64,000 nucleotides of DNA from Vibrio neptunius (GTDB lineage Bacteria; Pseudomonadota; Gammaproteobacteria; Enterobacterales; Vibrionaceae): contig NZ_JXXU01000044.1 in assembly GCF_000967495.1 (NCBI RefSeq), positions 95,765 through 159,764 of the forward strand, read 5' to 3'. Positions 35,762 through 44,942 of this stretch are shown one piece after another. The notes under the pieces are model-generated. The model worked only from the letters and a program-made list of their open reading frames with translations. It was not told the DNA's origin and did not search any database. The translations under genes were made by a program, and so were the position numbers. Each line of letters opens with the position of its first letter. Positions within the stretch are counted from its first letter, which is position 1.

Positions 35762-37657
35762 ATGATCACAGACTTAATCAATCAAGAGTTGATTTGCTTA
35801 GATCTCCAAGCAACAACCAAGCAAGAAGTATTCGAAGAACTGATCGAACTGCTGAACAACAACCACCGCATCAGTGACAAAGCGCAATTCCTCAACGACA
35901 TTCAGGCTCGAGAAGAGATTGGCAACACAGGCTTTGAAGATGGCGTTGCGCTGCCTCATGCTAAAAGCGCTGCAGTTTCCCAACCTGCTGTCGCGATTGG
36001 TATTAGCCGCCAAGGGATAGAATACGGCGCAGAAGACGGTCAGCCGAGTAAACTATTTTTTATGATTGCCTCTCCTGATGGAGGTGCCGACCACCATATC
36101 GAGGTGCTGGCTGAACTCTCTTCAAAACTGATCGAAGAAGGTTTTATCGAACGTTTTATGCAGGCCAATTCTGCTGAAGAAGCGTTAGAATTACTGCTCG
36201 CCAAACCACAAGATCTGCAAGATAACCCAGAAGCCGATCAAGGCTTTTTAATCGGTGTTACCGGCTGCCCAGCAGGCGTTGCGCACACATACCTAGCTGC
36301 CGAAGCCTTAGAAAAAGGCGCCGCTGAACTTGGCTATCAAATCAAGGTCGAAACCAATGGTTCTATCGGGGTCAAAAACACACCGAGCTCAGAAGAGATA
36401 GCTAATGCTGACGCTATCATTGTCGCCTGTGACAAACAGGTTGATATGAATCGTTTCGCGGGAAAAAAGGTCATCACGACAGGCGTCAAAGCCCCTATCA
36501 GCGATGCTAAGGGTTTAATAGAAAAAGCGCTACAAGCACCACTCTATACAGCGAGTGAAGAAAGCCAAACGACTGAAACAGCCTCTTCGAATGCCCGTAG
36601 CGATTTATACCGTTACCTGATGAACGGCGTTTCACACATGATTCCATTTGTGGTCACAGGTGGCCTGCTGATCGCTCTCGCGCTGGCCATTGGTGGCGAG
36701 CCAACGTCTGCGGGTATGGCAATCCCTGAAGGCAGCATGTGGCAAAAAGTTCTCGATGTCGGTGTGGTGTCGTTTACCTTAATGATCCCTATCTTAGCGG
36801 GCTACATCGCCTATGCGATTGCCGACCGTCCGGGTCTCGCACCTGGATTAATTGGCGGTTGGATTGCGAACAATGGTTCTTTCTATGGTGCAGAAGCTGG
36901 TACAGGTTTTATCGGCGCCATCGTTGCAGGCTTACTGGTTGGCTATTTTGTCAAATGGCTGACGAGCATCAACTACCATAAATTTATTCAGCCATTAGTG
37001 CCTATTATGATTGCACCAATCTTAGGTTCTTTGTTTATCTCCAGCCTGTTTATCTTCGTCATCGGTGCACCTATTGCAAGCTTAATGGATGGCCTGAACG
37101 CGATGTTAGTCAGCATGAGTACTGGCAGTGTGATTCTGTTGGGTATTGTCTTAGGTGGTATGGCTGGTTTTGATATGGGTGGGCCGTTCAACAAAGTCGC
37201 ATTCTTGTTCTCTGTCGGAATGATCGCCAGTGGTCAGACGCAATTTATGGGCGCTATGGCGTGTGCGATTCCTGTAGCACCTCTTGGTATGGGTTTAGCC
37301 ACTTTCCTTGGTCGCAAATTCAATCTATTTGAAGAATCAGAAATCGAAGCTGGTAAAGCGGCTGGCGCCATGGGCTTGGTCGGTATCTCAGAGGGCGCGA
37401 TTCCATTTGCCGCGCAAGACCCAATGTCTGTGATACCTGCTAACGTGCTTGGCTCTATGGTAGCGGCCGTAATGGCATTCTCATTTGGTGTCACCAATAG
37501 CGTCGCGCACGGTGGGCCTGTTGTCGCATTGCTTGGCGCAATGAACCTACCACTGATGGCACTGCTTTGCATGGCGGCGGGTACATTCGTGACCGCCCTG
37601 ACCTGCATTTCACTTAAGAAGATGCGTAAAGCGAAAGCACAGCTAGCAACTGCTTAA
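35762..37657 (+). CDS. PTS fructose-type EIIABC transporter
   Basis: A 631-residue sugar transporter and kinase of the inner membrane. Order: EIIA (residues 1-150, active His in DGVALPHAK near 66), EIIB (about 165-260, active Cys in TGCPAGVAHTYLAAEAL near 172), EIIC (about 285-625, with MIPFVVTGGLLIALALAIGG and GISEGAIPFAAQDP). The sugar is probably fructose or a related hexose or hexitol. It is divergent from an AraC-type regulator and near an EIIB and an EIIA gene, a layout seen in other vibrios. Confidence 0.93.
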   Translation: MITDLINQELICLDLQATTKQEVFEELIELLNNNHRISDKAQFLNDIQAREEIGNTGFEDGVALPHAKSAAVSQPAVAIGISRQGIEYGAEDGQPSKLFFMIASPDGGADHHIEVLAELSSKLIEEGFIERFMQANSAEEALELLLAKPQDLQDNPEADQGFLIGVTGCPAGVAHTYLAAEALEKGAAELGYQIKVETNGSIGVKNTPSSEEIANADAIIVACDKQVDMNRFAGKKVITTGVKAPISDAKGLIEKALQAPLYTASEESQTTETASSNARSDLYRYLMNGVSHMIPFVVTGGLLIALALAIGGEPTSAGMAIPEGSMWQKVLDVGVVSFTLMIPILAGYIAYAIADRPGLAPGLIGGWIANNGSFYGAEAGTGFIGAIVAGLLVGYFVKWLTSINYHKFIQPLVPIMIAPILGSLFISSLFIFVIGAPIASLMDGLNAMLVSMSTGSVILLGIVLGGMAGFDMGGPFNKVAFLFSVGMIASGQTQFMGAMACAIPVAPLGMGLATFLGRKFNLFEESEIEAGKAAGAMGLVGISEGAIPFAAQDPMSVIPANVLGSMVAAVMAFSFGVTNSVAHGGPVVALLGAMNLPLMALLCMAAGTFVTALTCISLKKMRKAKAQLATA

Positions 37658-37702
37658 TCATTTGAGCACTTTAAGCGCGATCCCCTATTTTGCGCGCTAT
37701 TC

Positions 37703-37732
37703 AGACCCCGTTTTTACGGGGTCTTTTCTTTT
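37703..37732 (+). terminator. Rho-independent terminator after the EIIABC gene
   Basis: AGACCCCG pairs with CGGGGTCT across a six-base loop, followed by TTTCTTTT. Confidence 0.88.
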
Positions 37733-37778
37733 GTGGCAAAAACCTTTAGGTTGTTTGTTGAACACAGAGGAAAAATAC

Positions 37779-38333
37779 ATGGCAATTTACATCTTTGGTT
37801 ACGGCAGTTTAATGAACTCCGCATCGAGACAACTGACAGGAAAAACCGCGCAAGCTTTGCCCGCCATTGTTCATGGCTTCAAACGCTACTGGGGTAAAGT
37901 GGATGACAGTTATATCCTTTCACCACTGGTAGTAAATAAAGGCGAAGGATTAGTCAATGGAGTACTACTCGAAATCAGCGAAGATGAGCTGAGTGAATTT
38001 GATGTTCGCGAGCGAGGCTACCATCGAGTGGAAGTGCCCCATTCACAGCTTGAGTGTGATAACCCTTTTCATGCCAATGATCAGGTTTGGATGTATATCA
38101 AAGACAACCCAGAACCACCATGTAACCTGAGCCCTATCATGCAAACCTATATCGATACCGTATTAGCAGGCTGTCTGGAAATTTCCGATCAGTTTGCCAA
38201 ACAATTTATTGAACACACCATCGGCTGGCACTTCCCGACGGAAGATGACCGGCATGCGCCTAAGTATAGCAACCTCGCGGGTGTAGAAGCACACCATTAT
38301 CCACTGATTGATAAACTAATAAAGGGAGCATAA
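37779..38333 (+). CDS. Gamma-glutamylcyclotransferase-like protein (GGCT/AIG2 fold)
   Basis: A 184-residue protein from ATG 37779, chosen for the AGAGGAAAA site upstream and the start MAIYIFGYGSLMNSASR, which carries the substrate-loop motif YGSL of the fold. The likely catalytic Glu is in FDVRERGYHRVEV near residue 85. Members cyclise gamma-glutamyl groups (for example glutathione breakdown) but many are uncharacterised. It lies directly after the EIIABC terminator and has its own terminator. Confidence 0.8.
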   Translation: MAIYIFGYGSLMNSASRQLTGKTAQALPAIVHGFKRYWGKVDDSYILSPLVVNKGEGLVNGVLLEISEDELSEFDVRERGYHRVEVPHSQLECDNPFHANDQVWMYIKDNPEPPCNLSPIMQTYIDTVLAGCLEISDQFAKQFIEHTIGWHFPTEDDRHAPKYSNLAGVEAHHYPLIDKLIKGA

Positions 38334-38344
38334 TGCTCCCTTTT
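38321..38344 (+). terminator. Terminator overlapping the GGCT-like stop codon
   Basis: AAAGGGAGCA pairs with TGCTCCCTTT around a TA centre that includes the stop codon, followed by TC after four T. The stem begins inside the coding region. Confidence 0.75.
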
Positions 38345-38364
38345 CAATTCGCTAATACAAGTGG

Positions 38365-38967
38365 TTAGAACTTATAGTCTAAGCCTAAGAACAAAGTGTC
38401 CATATCGAAGTCTGCATTATCGTACTCAGCCGTTGTTGTTCGATATCCAGCATTAATGCTCCAATTATTATTGAATGCGTAGCCTGCTTCAACACCATAA
38501 AGCACTGAAGAGCCAGAAGCCTCAGAACCGTTGGACTTGTTTTCACCACCAACACCACCGATTCCAAAGATTCCACCTAGATAGAAACCTGAATGGCCAA
38601 AGTAGTACTGAGGTTTCACATTCAAGTTGAACGCTGAAAACTCAAGGTTATTCACCGCAGTATCACCTTTCAGGGCAATATCAAAAGACCCGTAATGCGC
38701 GTACTCAGCTTCTAGACCAACCACAAATGAGTCAGCGATATGGAAGTTATAGCCAATTGCTAGCGCCGCACTGGTAGATGACACCTCACCTGCAGAGCTC
38801 GCCCCATCCCAGTTTGTCGCATTAACATCTGTATCAATTATGTCTACACCTAGATACCAGCCATCATTTAGGTAACCACGTTCTGCCTGCTGTGCATCTA
38901 CGTTTTCCGCACCCACTGCTTGAAATGAAACTGCAGCGACTAGAGCTGCGAGTAACTTCTTTTTCAT
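38365..38967 (-). CDS. Outer membrane beta-barrel protein (OmpA/OprF-barrel-like)
   Basis: A 200-residue secreted protein. ATG 38967 is used, giving a signal peptide MKKKLLAALVAAVSFQAVGA. Alternating hydrophobic strands follow (GWYLGVDIIDT, SAALAIGYNFHIADSFVVGL, FYLGGIFGIGGVGG, WSINAGYRTTTAEYD) and the protein ends in LGLDYKF, the terminal Phe signal for barrel insertion. About eight strands are expected. Function is unknown; no periplasmic OmpA domain is present. It stands alone. Confidence 0.85.
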   Translation of the reverse strand: MKKKLLAALVAAVSFQAVGAENVDAQQAERGYLNDGWYLGVDIIDTDVNATNWDGASSAGEVSSTSAALAIGYNFHIADSFVVGLEAEYAHYGSFDIALKGDTAVNNLEFSAFNLNVKPQYYFGHSGFYLGGIFGIGGVGGENKSNGSEASGSSVLYGVEAGYAFNNNWSINAGYRTTTAEYDNADFDMDTLFLGLDYKF

Positions 38968-39461
38968 TATTATTCCCATATATTTTGAATATACATCACA
39001 AAATTTCTCGCGCGACTATAGGGAACTCAATAAAAAACAAAACCATCATTAAACGATATATTGATCAAGATCTCATTAATAAAACAAATACGAACAATTG
39101 TCGTACAACCTTAGTAGAAAGGGGGGGACAAGAGCACACAATATGACGACAACAATGCCAATATACCTAAGCAACACCCGGTGAGCAGACACTTGTTGAT
39201 AGTTACGCCATAGCAGTTAACGTTTTGAGCATCACTAACCTCCACACTTCTCGATTGGCGGAATTGTGTCTTCGGCTTAATCTTAGTCACAATGCTGACT
39301 GAGCAGCGCAGTCACTGATTCATCATCGTTATACTAAATACTACTATCAGCGTAATGTTCACTGACAATGCAATAAAATGAAAAAACCACCATGTGGTAA
39401 AAGCTCATGGTGGTGTCGAAAAGCCGACAAATGTTTGCAAATGAGTATAGACAGTGACTTT
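38968..39461. other. Gap of 494 bases between the barrel protein and ahpF
   Basis: Holds the ahpF terminator (39386-39414) and a run of seven G (39121-39127). The rest shows no gene, tRNA or repeat that I can recognise, although 39130-39380 is not very AT rich and could hide a small RNA. Confidence 0.4.
39386..39414 (-). terminator. Rho-independent terminator after ahpF
   Basis: ACCACCATG pairs with CATGGTGGT over 11 bases; TTTTTTCATTTTATTG follows on the minus strand. Confidence 0.82.
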
Positions 39462-41054
39462 CTATAACATTTCCGCTACCTTTTGGGGCTCAGGTGTACG
39501 AATCAAGTAGTCAAAGGCCCCTAAGCTTGCTTTCGCTCCTTCACCCATAGCGATGATGATTTGCTTGTAAGGAACAGTGGTTACATCTCCGGCAGCAAAG
39601 ACACCTTTCATTGATGTTGCACCATGAGCATCAATTTCAATCTCACCACGTGACGATAGCTCAACATGAGTACCTTTCAACCATTCGCTGTTTGGCATCA
39701 AGCCAATCTGGACGAAAATGCCCGCGAGTTTAATTTGTCTCAACTCGCCAGTGTGACGATCTTTGTATTCCAGACCTGTTACACGGTTACCGTCACCCAA
39801 TACGCGGGTAGTTTGTGCCATCTTGATGATGTCTATATTCGGTGTTGAGTTCGCTTTGTCGATCAGTACTTGGTCAGCACGTAGTGTGTCGGCAAACTCA
39901 AGAACAGTCACATGCTCTACGATGCCAGCGAGATCAATCGCAGCTTCAATACCTGAGTTACCGCCACCAATGACCGCAGTCTTTTGACCTTTGAATAGAG
40001 GCCCATCACAATGCGGACAGTAAGCCACTCCTTTATTACGGTATTCTTGTTCACCCGGAACCTTCATCTCACGCCAGCGAGCCCCGGTACTGGTAATGAC
40101 AGAACGTGCACGTAAAACCGCACCACTTTCTAGCTCTAGATGGATATATCCGTCTGCTGTCTGTTCTGCATCGACAATATTCGCTGCACGCTGCTCCGTC
40201 ATCACCTCTACACCGTAATCTTTGACGTGCTCCTCTAAGCTCGCCACCAGCTTAGGCCCCGTGGTTGTTTTCACTGAGATAAAGTTCTCTATCGCCATCG
40301 TGTCCATCACCTGACCACCAAAACGTTCCGCAACGATGCCAGTACGAATGCCTTTACGTGCCGCATAGATTGCGGCTGAGGAACCAGCAGGTCCTCCTCC
40401 TACAACAAGAACATCAAATGGCGCTTGTTGAGTCAGATTTGCCGCTTTTTTCTCTGCAGCACCGGAATCTACTTTATTGAGAATTTCAGCTAGTGACATG
40501 CGCCCTTGACCAAATAGTTCCCCGTTAATAAAGACACTGGGTACCGCCATGATATCTCGTGATTTAACTTCACCTTGGAATACCGCACCGTCAATCATAG
40601 TGGTTTTAATTAAAGGGTTAATCGCAGACATGGTATTCAATGCCTGAACCACTTCCGGGCAGTTTTGACACGATAGTGAGATAAAGATTTCAACATTCAA
40701 AGCTTGGCTTAATTGACTGATTTGCTCAATCACATCCGCTTCCAGCTTAATTGGGTGTCCACCACTGTGGAGCAGCGCCAATACAAGCGAGGTAAACTCA
40801 TGTCCCATAGGTAAACCAGCGAAACCAATCGCAGTACCTTTTGTCTGGTTCACCACCTGCATAATTGGCTTACGTGAACTGGCATTATCATCACGTTTAA
40901 TTTGAATTTTATCTGTCAGTGAAGCGATATCATCTGCCAATACCTCAAGTTTGCGTGCTGTTTCACTTTCGTCCAAGCTCAGTATGAGCTCAACGTCTGT
41001 TTTTAAATTTTCTAGGTATGCTTTAAGCTGCTGCTTCATCGCTTGGTCTAACAT
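39462..41054 (-). CDS. ahpF: Alkyl hydroperoxide reductase subunit F
   Basis: Flavoprotein that passes electrons from NADH to AhpC. The 530-residue length fits. Residues 1-200 hold two thioredoxin-like folds with a CxxC in SCQNCPEVVQAL near 130. FAD is bound at VLVVGGGPAGSSAAIYAAR near 215, the redox CxxC is in YCPHCDGPLFKG near 347, the NADH loop is AVIGGGNSGIEAAIDLAG near 360, and GVFAAGDVTTVPYKQI follows near 485. It lies 198 bases downstream of ahpC on the same strand. Confidence 0.97.
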   Translation of the reverse strand: MLDQAMKQQLKAYLENLKTDVELILSLDESETARKLEVLADDIASLTDKIQIKRDDNASSRKPIMQVVNQTKGTAIGFAGLPMGHEFTSLVLALLHSGGHPIKLEADVIEQISQLSQALNVEIFISLSCQNCPEVVQALNTMSAINPLIKTTMIDGAVFQGEVKSRDIMAVPSVFINGELFGQGRMSLAEILNKVDSGAAEKKAANLTQQAPFDVLVVGGGPAGSSAAIYAARKGIRTGIVAERFGGQVMDTMAIENFISVKTTTGPKLVASLEEHVKDYGVEVMTEQRAANIVDAEQTADGYIHLELESGAVLRARSVITSTGARWREMKVPGEQEYRNKGVAYCPHCDGPLFKGQKTAVIGGGNSGIEAAIDLAGIVEHVTVLEFADTLRADQVLIDKANSTPNIDIIKMAQTTRVLGDGNRVTGLEYKDRHTGELRQIKLAGIFVQIGLMPNSEWLKGTHVELSSRGEIEIDAHGATSMKGVFAAGDVTTVPYKQIIIAMGEGAKASLGAFDYLIRTPEPQKVAEML

Positions 41055-41252
41055 AGTCGTGCCTATCTGTTCATTCTATATAACAACAAATGCGCTCTTG
41101 CCGTGAAAAGGAATAGCAAAAAGGGTCGCAAGTTAGCGATGTTGTTTCTATTGATTTAAAGTTTGATGGCGGCACGCCAAGCCCTTTAGGAGCGCGGACA
41201 TGACGTGCCTTTAATGAGGTAGAACGAAATGTTCTGACTAACCGCTAAAGTG

Positions 41253-41810
41253 TTAGATTTTGCCTACTAGGTCCAAAGATGGCGCGAGTGTCTCTTCACC
41301 TTCTTTCCATTTGGCAGGACATACTTCGCCAGGATTTGCTGCTACGTACTGTGCTGCTTTTACCTTACGCATGAGATCTTCTGCATCACGACCAATACCT
41401 TCCGCAGTGATCTCCATTGCTTGGATAGTGCCTTCAGGGTCAACGAGAAATGTTGCTCGGTCTGCCAGACCTTGACCTTCACGCATCACACCGAAATTGT
41501 TTGTGATTGTGCCAGTTTGGTCGCCAACCATGTAGTAGTTGATTTTACCGATCGTGTCTGAGCTATCATGCCACGCTTTGTGCGTGAAATGTGTGTCAGT
41601 TGATACAGAGTAGACCTCTACGCCGCGGCTTTGTAGCTCTTCGTAGTGATCGGCTAAATCACCTAATTCTGTTGGACACACGAAAGTAAAATCAGCTGGG
41701 TAGAAGAAGAATACGGCCCACTTGCCCTTTACATCTTGTTCCGTGATATCTACGAACTCGCCGTTTTTAAATGCTGTTGCTGAAAATGGTTTAATTTGTG
41801 TGTTGATCAT
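41253..41810 (-). CDS. ahpC: Alkyl hydroperoxide reductase subunit C
   Basis: A 185-residue 2-Cys peroxiredoxin reduced by AhpF. The peroxidatic Cys is in FYPADFTFVCPTELGDLAD near residue 46 and the resolving Cys in PGEVCPAKWKEG near 165. The start MINTQIKPFSATAFKNGEF is the E. coli-like AhpC start. It heads the ahpC-ahpF set. A convincing OxyR motif lies 86-122 bases upstream. Confidence 0.97.
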   Translation of the reverse strand: MINTQIKPFSATAFKNGEFVDITEQDVKGKWAVFFFYPADFTFVCPTELGDLADHYEELQSRGVEVYSVSTDTHFTHKAWHDSSDTIGKINYYMVGDQTGTITNNFGVMREGQGLADRATFLVDPEGTIQAMEITAEGIGRDAEDLMRKVKAAQYVAANPGEVCPAKWKEGEETLAPSLDLVGKI

Positions 41811-42188
41811 GACTGTACTCTCTTATTAACTCTAGTGTTTGAACGCTGCCTTGCGTCGATGTAGATAGTTTGCCGTGACCTGGTTAATAGGTAAACTTGG
41901 ACGTTTCTATTGCTCCAATAGGAAATGCCTATGGAGTTAGAGAGAAAAACCAGAGTGATGGAAGCAACAAAGGGAAGAGTAAATAACCTTACCGTCAATT
42001 TTTGGTAGTACCGCTATGACTAAGTAATGGTAAAGAAGGATCATCATCAATTAAGCTATCAGGGGCGATAGAAAATGAGCAAATCAAGTAGAATAATACG
42101 ATGTATTAACGATACCGCTTAACTCCGCCTAAGTTGCACTGTATTCCGCTATCGGAGGACCGCCCTAACCCACTATCTATCAAGCCCC
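41811..42188. other. Upstream region of ahpC and gap to the next LysR gene
   Basis: Contains the OxyR-type operator (41896-41932). From 41940 to 42188 I see no gene or clear terminator. Confidence 0.5.
41896..41932 (-). promoter_or_regulatory. OxyR-type operator upstream of ahpC
   Basis: On the minus strand the elements read ATAG-N7-CTAT-N7-ATAG-N7-CAAG. Three of four tetramers of the OxyR consensus (ATAG, CTAT, ATAG, CTAT at seven-base spacing) are perfect. Distance to the ahpC start is 86 bases or more. Confidence 0.7.
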
Positions 42189-43097
42189 CTATTTCACAAC
42201 ACGTGTAATAATATTGCGCAACCAGATACTCTTTTCTTCATACTGGTTAGCACTAAGAAACAATAATTTAATGTCGAAATCTGGTACTTCCAAGGGAGCT
42301 GCAACCGCGGTTAAGCTGTAATTATACATTTCCAGTTGTGCAAACCTTTTCGGGATGATGCAAACCATCTTGCGGCCAATCAATAACTTCCGAATGGTCA
42401 AAAAATTTCGAGACGCTACCCCCACTCTTCGCTCGTGGCCCATTTTAGCCAGTTTTTTATCTACCTGAGTTTCTAAACTACCATCTGAGCTCACTAACGC
42501 ATGTTCGACAGACACAAATTGTTCCAATGTCATAGGATTCTGGTGCTCAAAGGTAAGAGGGTCAAACAAACACAAATGCTGTTCAGAATAGAGATATTGC
42601 GAGGTGAAACGGCGACTATGGCCATCAATACTGCCAATGATTGCGTCGATATGCTCACTATCTGCTATCGCTTGGTAGTTGCTACGGTTAACATTAAAAA
42701 AACTAATTTGTGAGTGAGGCGATTCGTTTTTAATGGCATCAAATAATATCGGAGCAAAGAGCTGCTCAGCGTAATCGGTCAACCCAATTTTCCACACACC
42801 ACTGTAGCTTTGAGGGTCGAAACCTTTCTTACTCAATACGTCGTTTTGAATGCTAGCCAAGAGATTATTCACAAGTGGAGCTATGTCATGGGAGCGCTGC
42901 GTCGGCTCCATACGCACCCCCACACGTTTAAAGAGAGGATCATCAAATAAAGTACGCATGCGTTGTAGTGTATGACTCATAGCTGATTGGCTGACATAGC
43001 ACTCCTGAGCAGCGAGACTAACGCTTTTTGTCTCATATAACGCCTGAAAAGCGACCAAGAGATTGAGGTCAACACCTTTCCAACTAAACTCTCTCAT
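42189..43097 (-). CDS. LysR-family regulator, divergent from chrA
   Basis: About 302 residues from ATG 43097, which has TGGGAT upstream and gives the usual start MREFSWKGVDLNLLVAFQAL; the frame is open to 43148. The helix-turn-helix is SLAAQECYVSQSAMSHTLQRM. The effector domain resembles the NodD/LeuO-type group (KRVGVRMEPTQRSHDIAPLV). The effector is unknown. It is divergent from chrA with about 70-90 bases between, so control of chrA is plausible but unproven. Confidence 0.88.
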   Translation of the reverse strand: MREFSWKGVDLNLLVAFQALYETKSVSLAAQECYVSQSAMSHTLQRMRTLFDDPLFKRVGVRMEPTQRSHDIAPLVNNLLASIQNDVLSKKGFDPQSYSGVWKIGLTDYAEQLFAPILFDAIKNESPHSQISFFNVNRSNYQAIADSEHIDAIIGSIDGHSRRFTSQYLYSEQHLCLFDPLTFEHQNPMTLEQFVSVEHALVSSDGSLETQVDKKLAKMGHERRVGVASRNFLTIRKLLIGRKMVCIIPKRFAQLEMYNYSLTAVAAPLEVPDFDIKLLFLSANQYEEKSIWLRNIITRVVK

Positions 43098-43168
43098 CGT
43101 AATCCCATGCAGTTCATATGCTGTATTAAAACTATTAATTTGAATCATTTTAGTGCATTTCTTACAGT

Positions 43169-44347
43169 ATGTGCAGTATTTGTTCTATGAGTAACCAGAC
43201 AATGTTGTCTATTTTTAAAACCTTTTTTTGGCTTGGCTGGATAAGCTTCGGCGGTCCGGCAGCCCATATCGGCTACTTTCGCAATACCTTTGTTGAAAAG
43301 CTCAAATGGCTTGACGATAAAGAGTACGCACAAATTGTCGCTCTGAGTCAGTTTCTGCCAGGGCCAGGCTCCAGTCAGGTTGGCTTTGCTCTCGGTTACA
43401 AACGCGGCGGATTACCCGGCGCCTGCATGGCTTTTTTAGGATTCACCCTTCCATCAGTCCTTATCATGCTAGCGCTCGCTGTCCTCAGCAGTGAGCTAAC
43501 GCAAATGTCCATATTCCAGAGTATTGTCCATGGTCTGAAGCTGTTAGCGGTTGTCGTTGTAGCAGATGCCACGTGGGGAATGTACAAGAGCTTCTGTAAA
43601 GATAGGCTATCGGTCACTCTCTGTTTAGTTACCGCCATATCACTATTGGTTTTCCCCAGTATTGCTACCCAAGTAGTGGTTCTGGTTATGGCCGCAGCTC
43701 TCGGTATAAAGTACCTGAGTAATCAAGAGCAAGAACCTCAGGCACATTTTGAACCATCGGTGTTTCCTCTTGTTCTATTTATCATACTGATTATTGGCCT
43801 GCCTTTTGTTGCTCAAAACTTACCTGCTCTGGAGTTATTCAGTAATTTCTTCCAAGCAGGCAGTTTGGTATTCGGCGGGGGACATGTTGTCTTGCCATTG
43901 CTACAGAATATTGTCGGTGATCAGCTCAGTCAGGATGCTTTCCTAACAGGATATGCTGCGGCTCAAGCAGTACCGGGGCCAATGTTCACCTTTGCTACTT
44001 ACATTGGTTATGAGTTGTTACCCCATTCGCCTATTGTAGGTGCATTGATTGCCACTCTCGGTGTTTTTTTACCAGGCTTCTTACTGCTTTTAGGTGTACT
44101 GAAAAACTGGCAATCCTTAGCCAAGATGCCCAAAGTATCGGGCGCCGTAAACGGCGTAAATGCAGCCGTTGTCGGTTTATTGGTTGCCGCTCTCTATCAA
44201 CCAGTCTTCAGCAGCGCGGTGATAAATTCAATCGACATTTCATTGGTTCTGGTTGGTTTTTATCTGCTTAGACAGTTGAACCTGCCTATTGTCTTAATGG
44301 TCATCTTCTTTATGGCAGCGGGCATTGCAGGTGGCTATCTTACTTAA
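43169..44347 (+). CDS. chrA: Chromate transporter ChrA
   Basis: A 392-residue membrane protein with two related halves, the two-domain CHR form that exports chromate. The first half has WISFGGPAAHIGYFR, LSQFLPGPGSSQVGFALGY; the second half mirrors it with SLVFGGGHVVLPLLQN and AAAQAVPGPMFTFATYIGY. Around ten hydrophobic helices are seen. ATG 43169 and ATG 43187 are both possible; neither has a strong ribosome binding site. Many ChrA homologues do not protect against chromate in practice, so the substrate is not certain. Confidence 0.92.
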   Translation: MCSICSMSNQTMLSIFKTFFWLGWISFGGPAAHIGYFRNTFVEKLKWLDDKEYAQIVALSQFLPGPGSSQVGFALGYKRGGLPGACMAFLGFTLPSVLIMLALAVLSSELTQMSIFQSIVHGLKLLAVVVVADATWGMYKSFCKDRLSVTLCLVTAISLLVFPSIATQVVVLVMAAALGIKYLSNQEQEPQAHFEPSVFPLVLFIILIIGLPFVAQNLPALELFSNFFQAGSLVFGGGHVVLPLLQNIVGDQLSQDAFLTGYAAAQAVPGPMFTFATYIGYELLPHSPIVGALIATLGVFLPGFLLLLGVLKNWQSLAKMPKVSGAVNGVNAAVVGLLVAALYQPVFSSAVINSIDISLVLVGFYLLRQLNLPIVLMVIFFMAAGIAGGYLT

Positions 44348-44369
44348 AGACGAGGAAATACAATAAGCC

Positions 44370-44395
44370 AAAAGGAGAGCGTTAGCTCTCCTTTT
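44370..44395. terminator. Bidirectional terminator between chrA and the TPR gene
   Basis: AAAAGGAGAGC pairs with GCTCTCCTTTT around GTTA, with ATT after it on plus and TGGCTTATTG on minus. Its right arm overlaps the stop codon of the convergent TPR gene. Confidence 0.82.
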
Positions 44396-44912
44396 ATTGC
44401 TCAGCCACGGATGCAACTTCTGCTGCTTTTTCTTCCATTACCATTGCCAATGCTTTTTCAAGGTTTTCATTCGCTACCTTGCAATAAGAAGTTTTGCTAT
44501 CAATGGTTTGCTGTAAGTATGGAATTGCCTTATCGGGCTTACCCTGCAAGATCAAAAAATACCCGACATTATTTAATGCTTCAGGTTTATCCATATGCTT
44601 AGAGAACACATTCTCAGCACGAGTAATCTCCCCTTTACCTAAATAAATCAACGCAAGGTTATTCAGTGCCTTTTCGTTGTCAGGATCTTTTTTCAATGCT
44701 TGCAAAACGAAACGTTGCGCTTTGCGATAATCTCCTGACATATAAAAGGAGTAGCTTACGTTTATCAAAGTCTTAATCGAGTCTGGCTTAATACTCAGTG
44801 CCTGCTTATAAAAAGCCTCGAAAAATTTATGCTCAGTATCTAGGTCGGCAATAACTCCGAGTCCCATGTAAGCGTATTCAGGAGAGTATTTATCGACTTT
44901 GAGGTCAACCAC
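44394..44912 (-). CDS. Small TPR protein, TadD-like
   Basis: A 172-residue protein built of TPR repeats: AFYKQALSIKPDSIKTLINV, YRKAQRFVLQALKKDPDNEK, ALNNLALIYLGKGEITRAE and ALNNVGYFLILQGKPDKAIP. The last part resembles TadD of Flp/tight-adherence pilus systems. No signal peptide or lipobox is found, unlike usual TadD, so it may be cytosolic or a shortened relic. It is divergent from an AraC-type regulator, 30 bases away. No tad genes are nearby. Confidence 0.75.
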   Translation of the reverse strand: MVDLKVDKYSPEYAYMGLGVIADLDTEHKFFEAFYKQALSIKPDSIKTLINVSYSFYMSGDYRKAQRFVLQALKKDPDNEKALNNLALIYLGKGEITRAENVFSKHMDKPEALNNVGYFLILQGKPDKAIPYLQQTIDSKTSYCKVANENLEKALAMVMEEKAAEVASVAEQ

Positions 44913-44942
44913 TTTTTAAAGTTTGACTCCGCTAGAGCCAAA

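Noticed and set aside
37234..37608. Minus-strand 124-codon frame opposite the EIIABC gene
   Set aside because: Antisense shadow of a membrane-domain coding region, with no start signal.
41055..41252. Attenuator between ahpC and ahpF
   Set aside because: GGCACG and CGTGCC can pair, but over a long interrupted stem with no T tract. Too weak to call.
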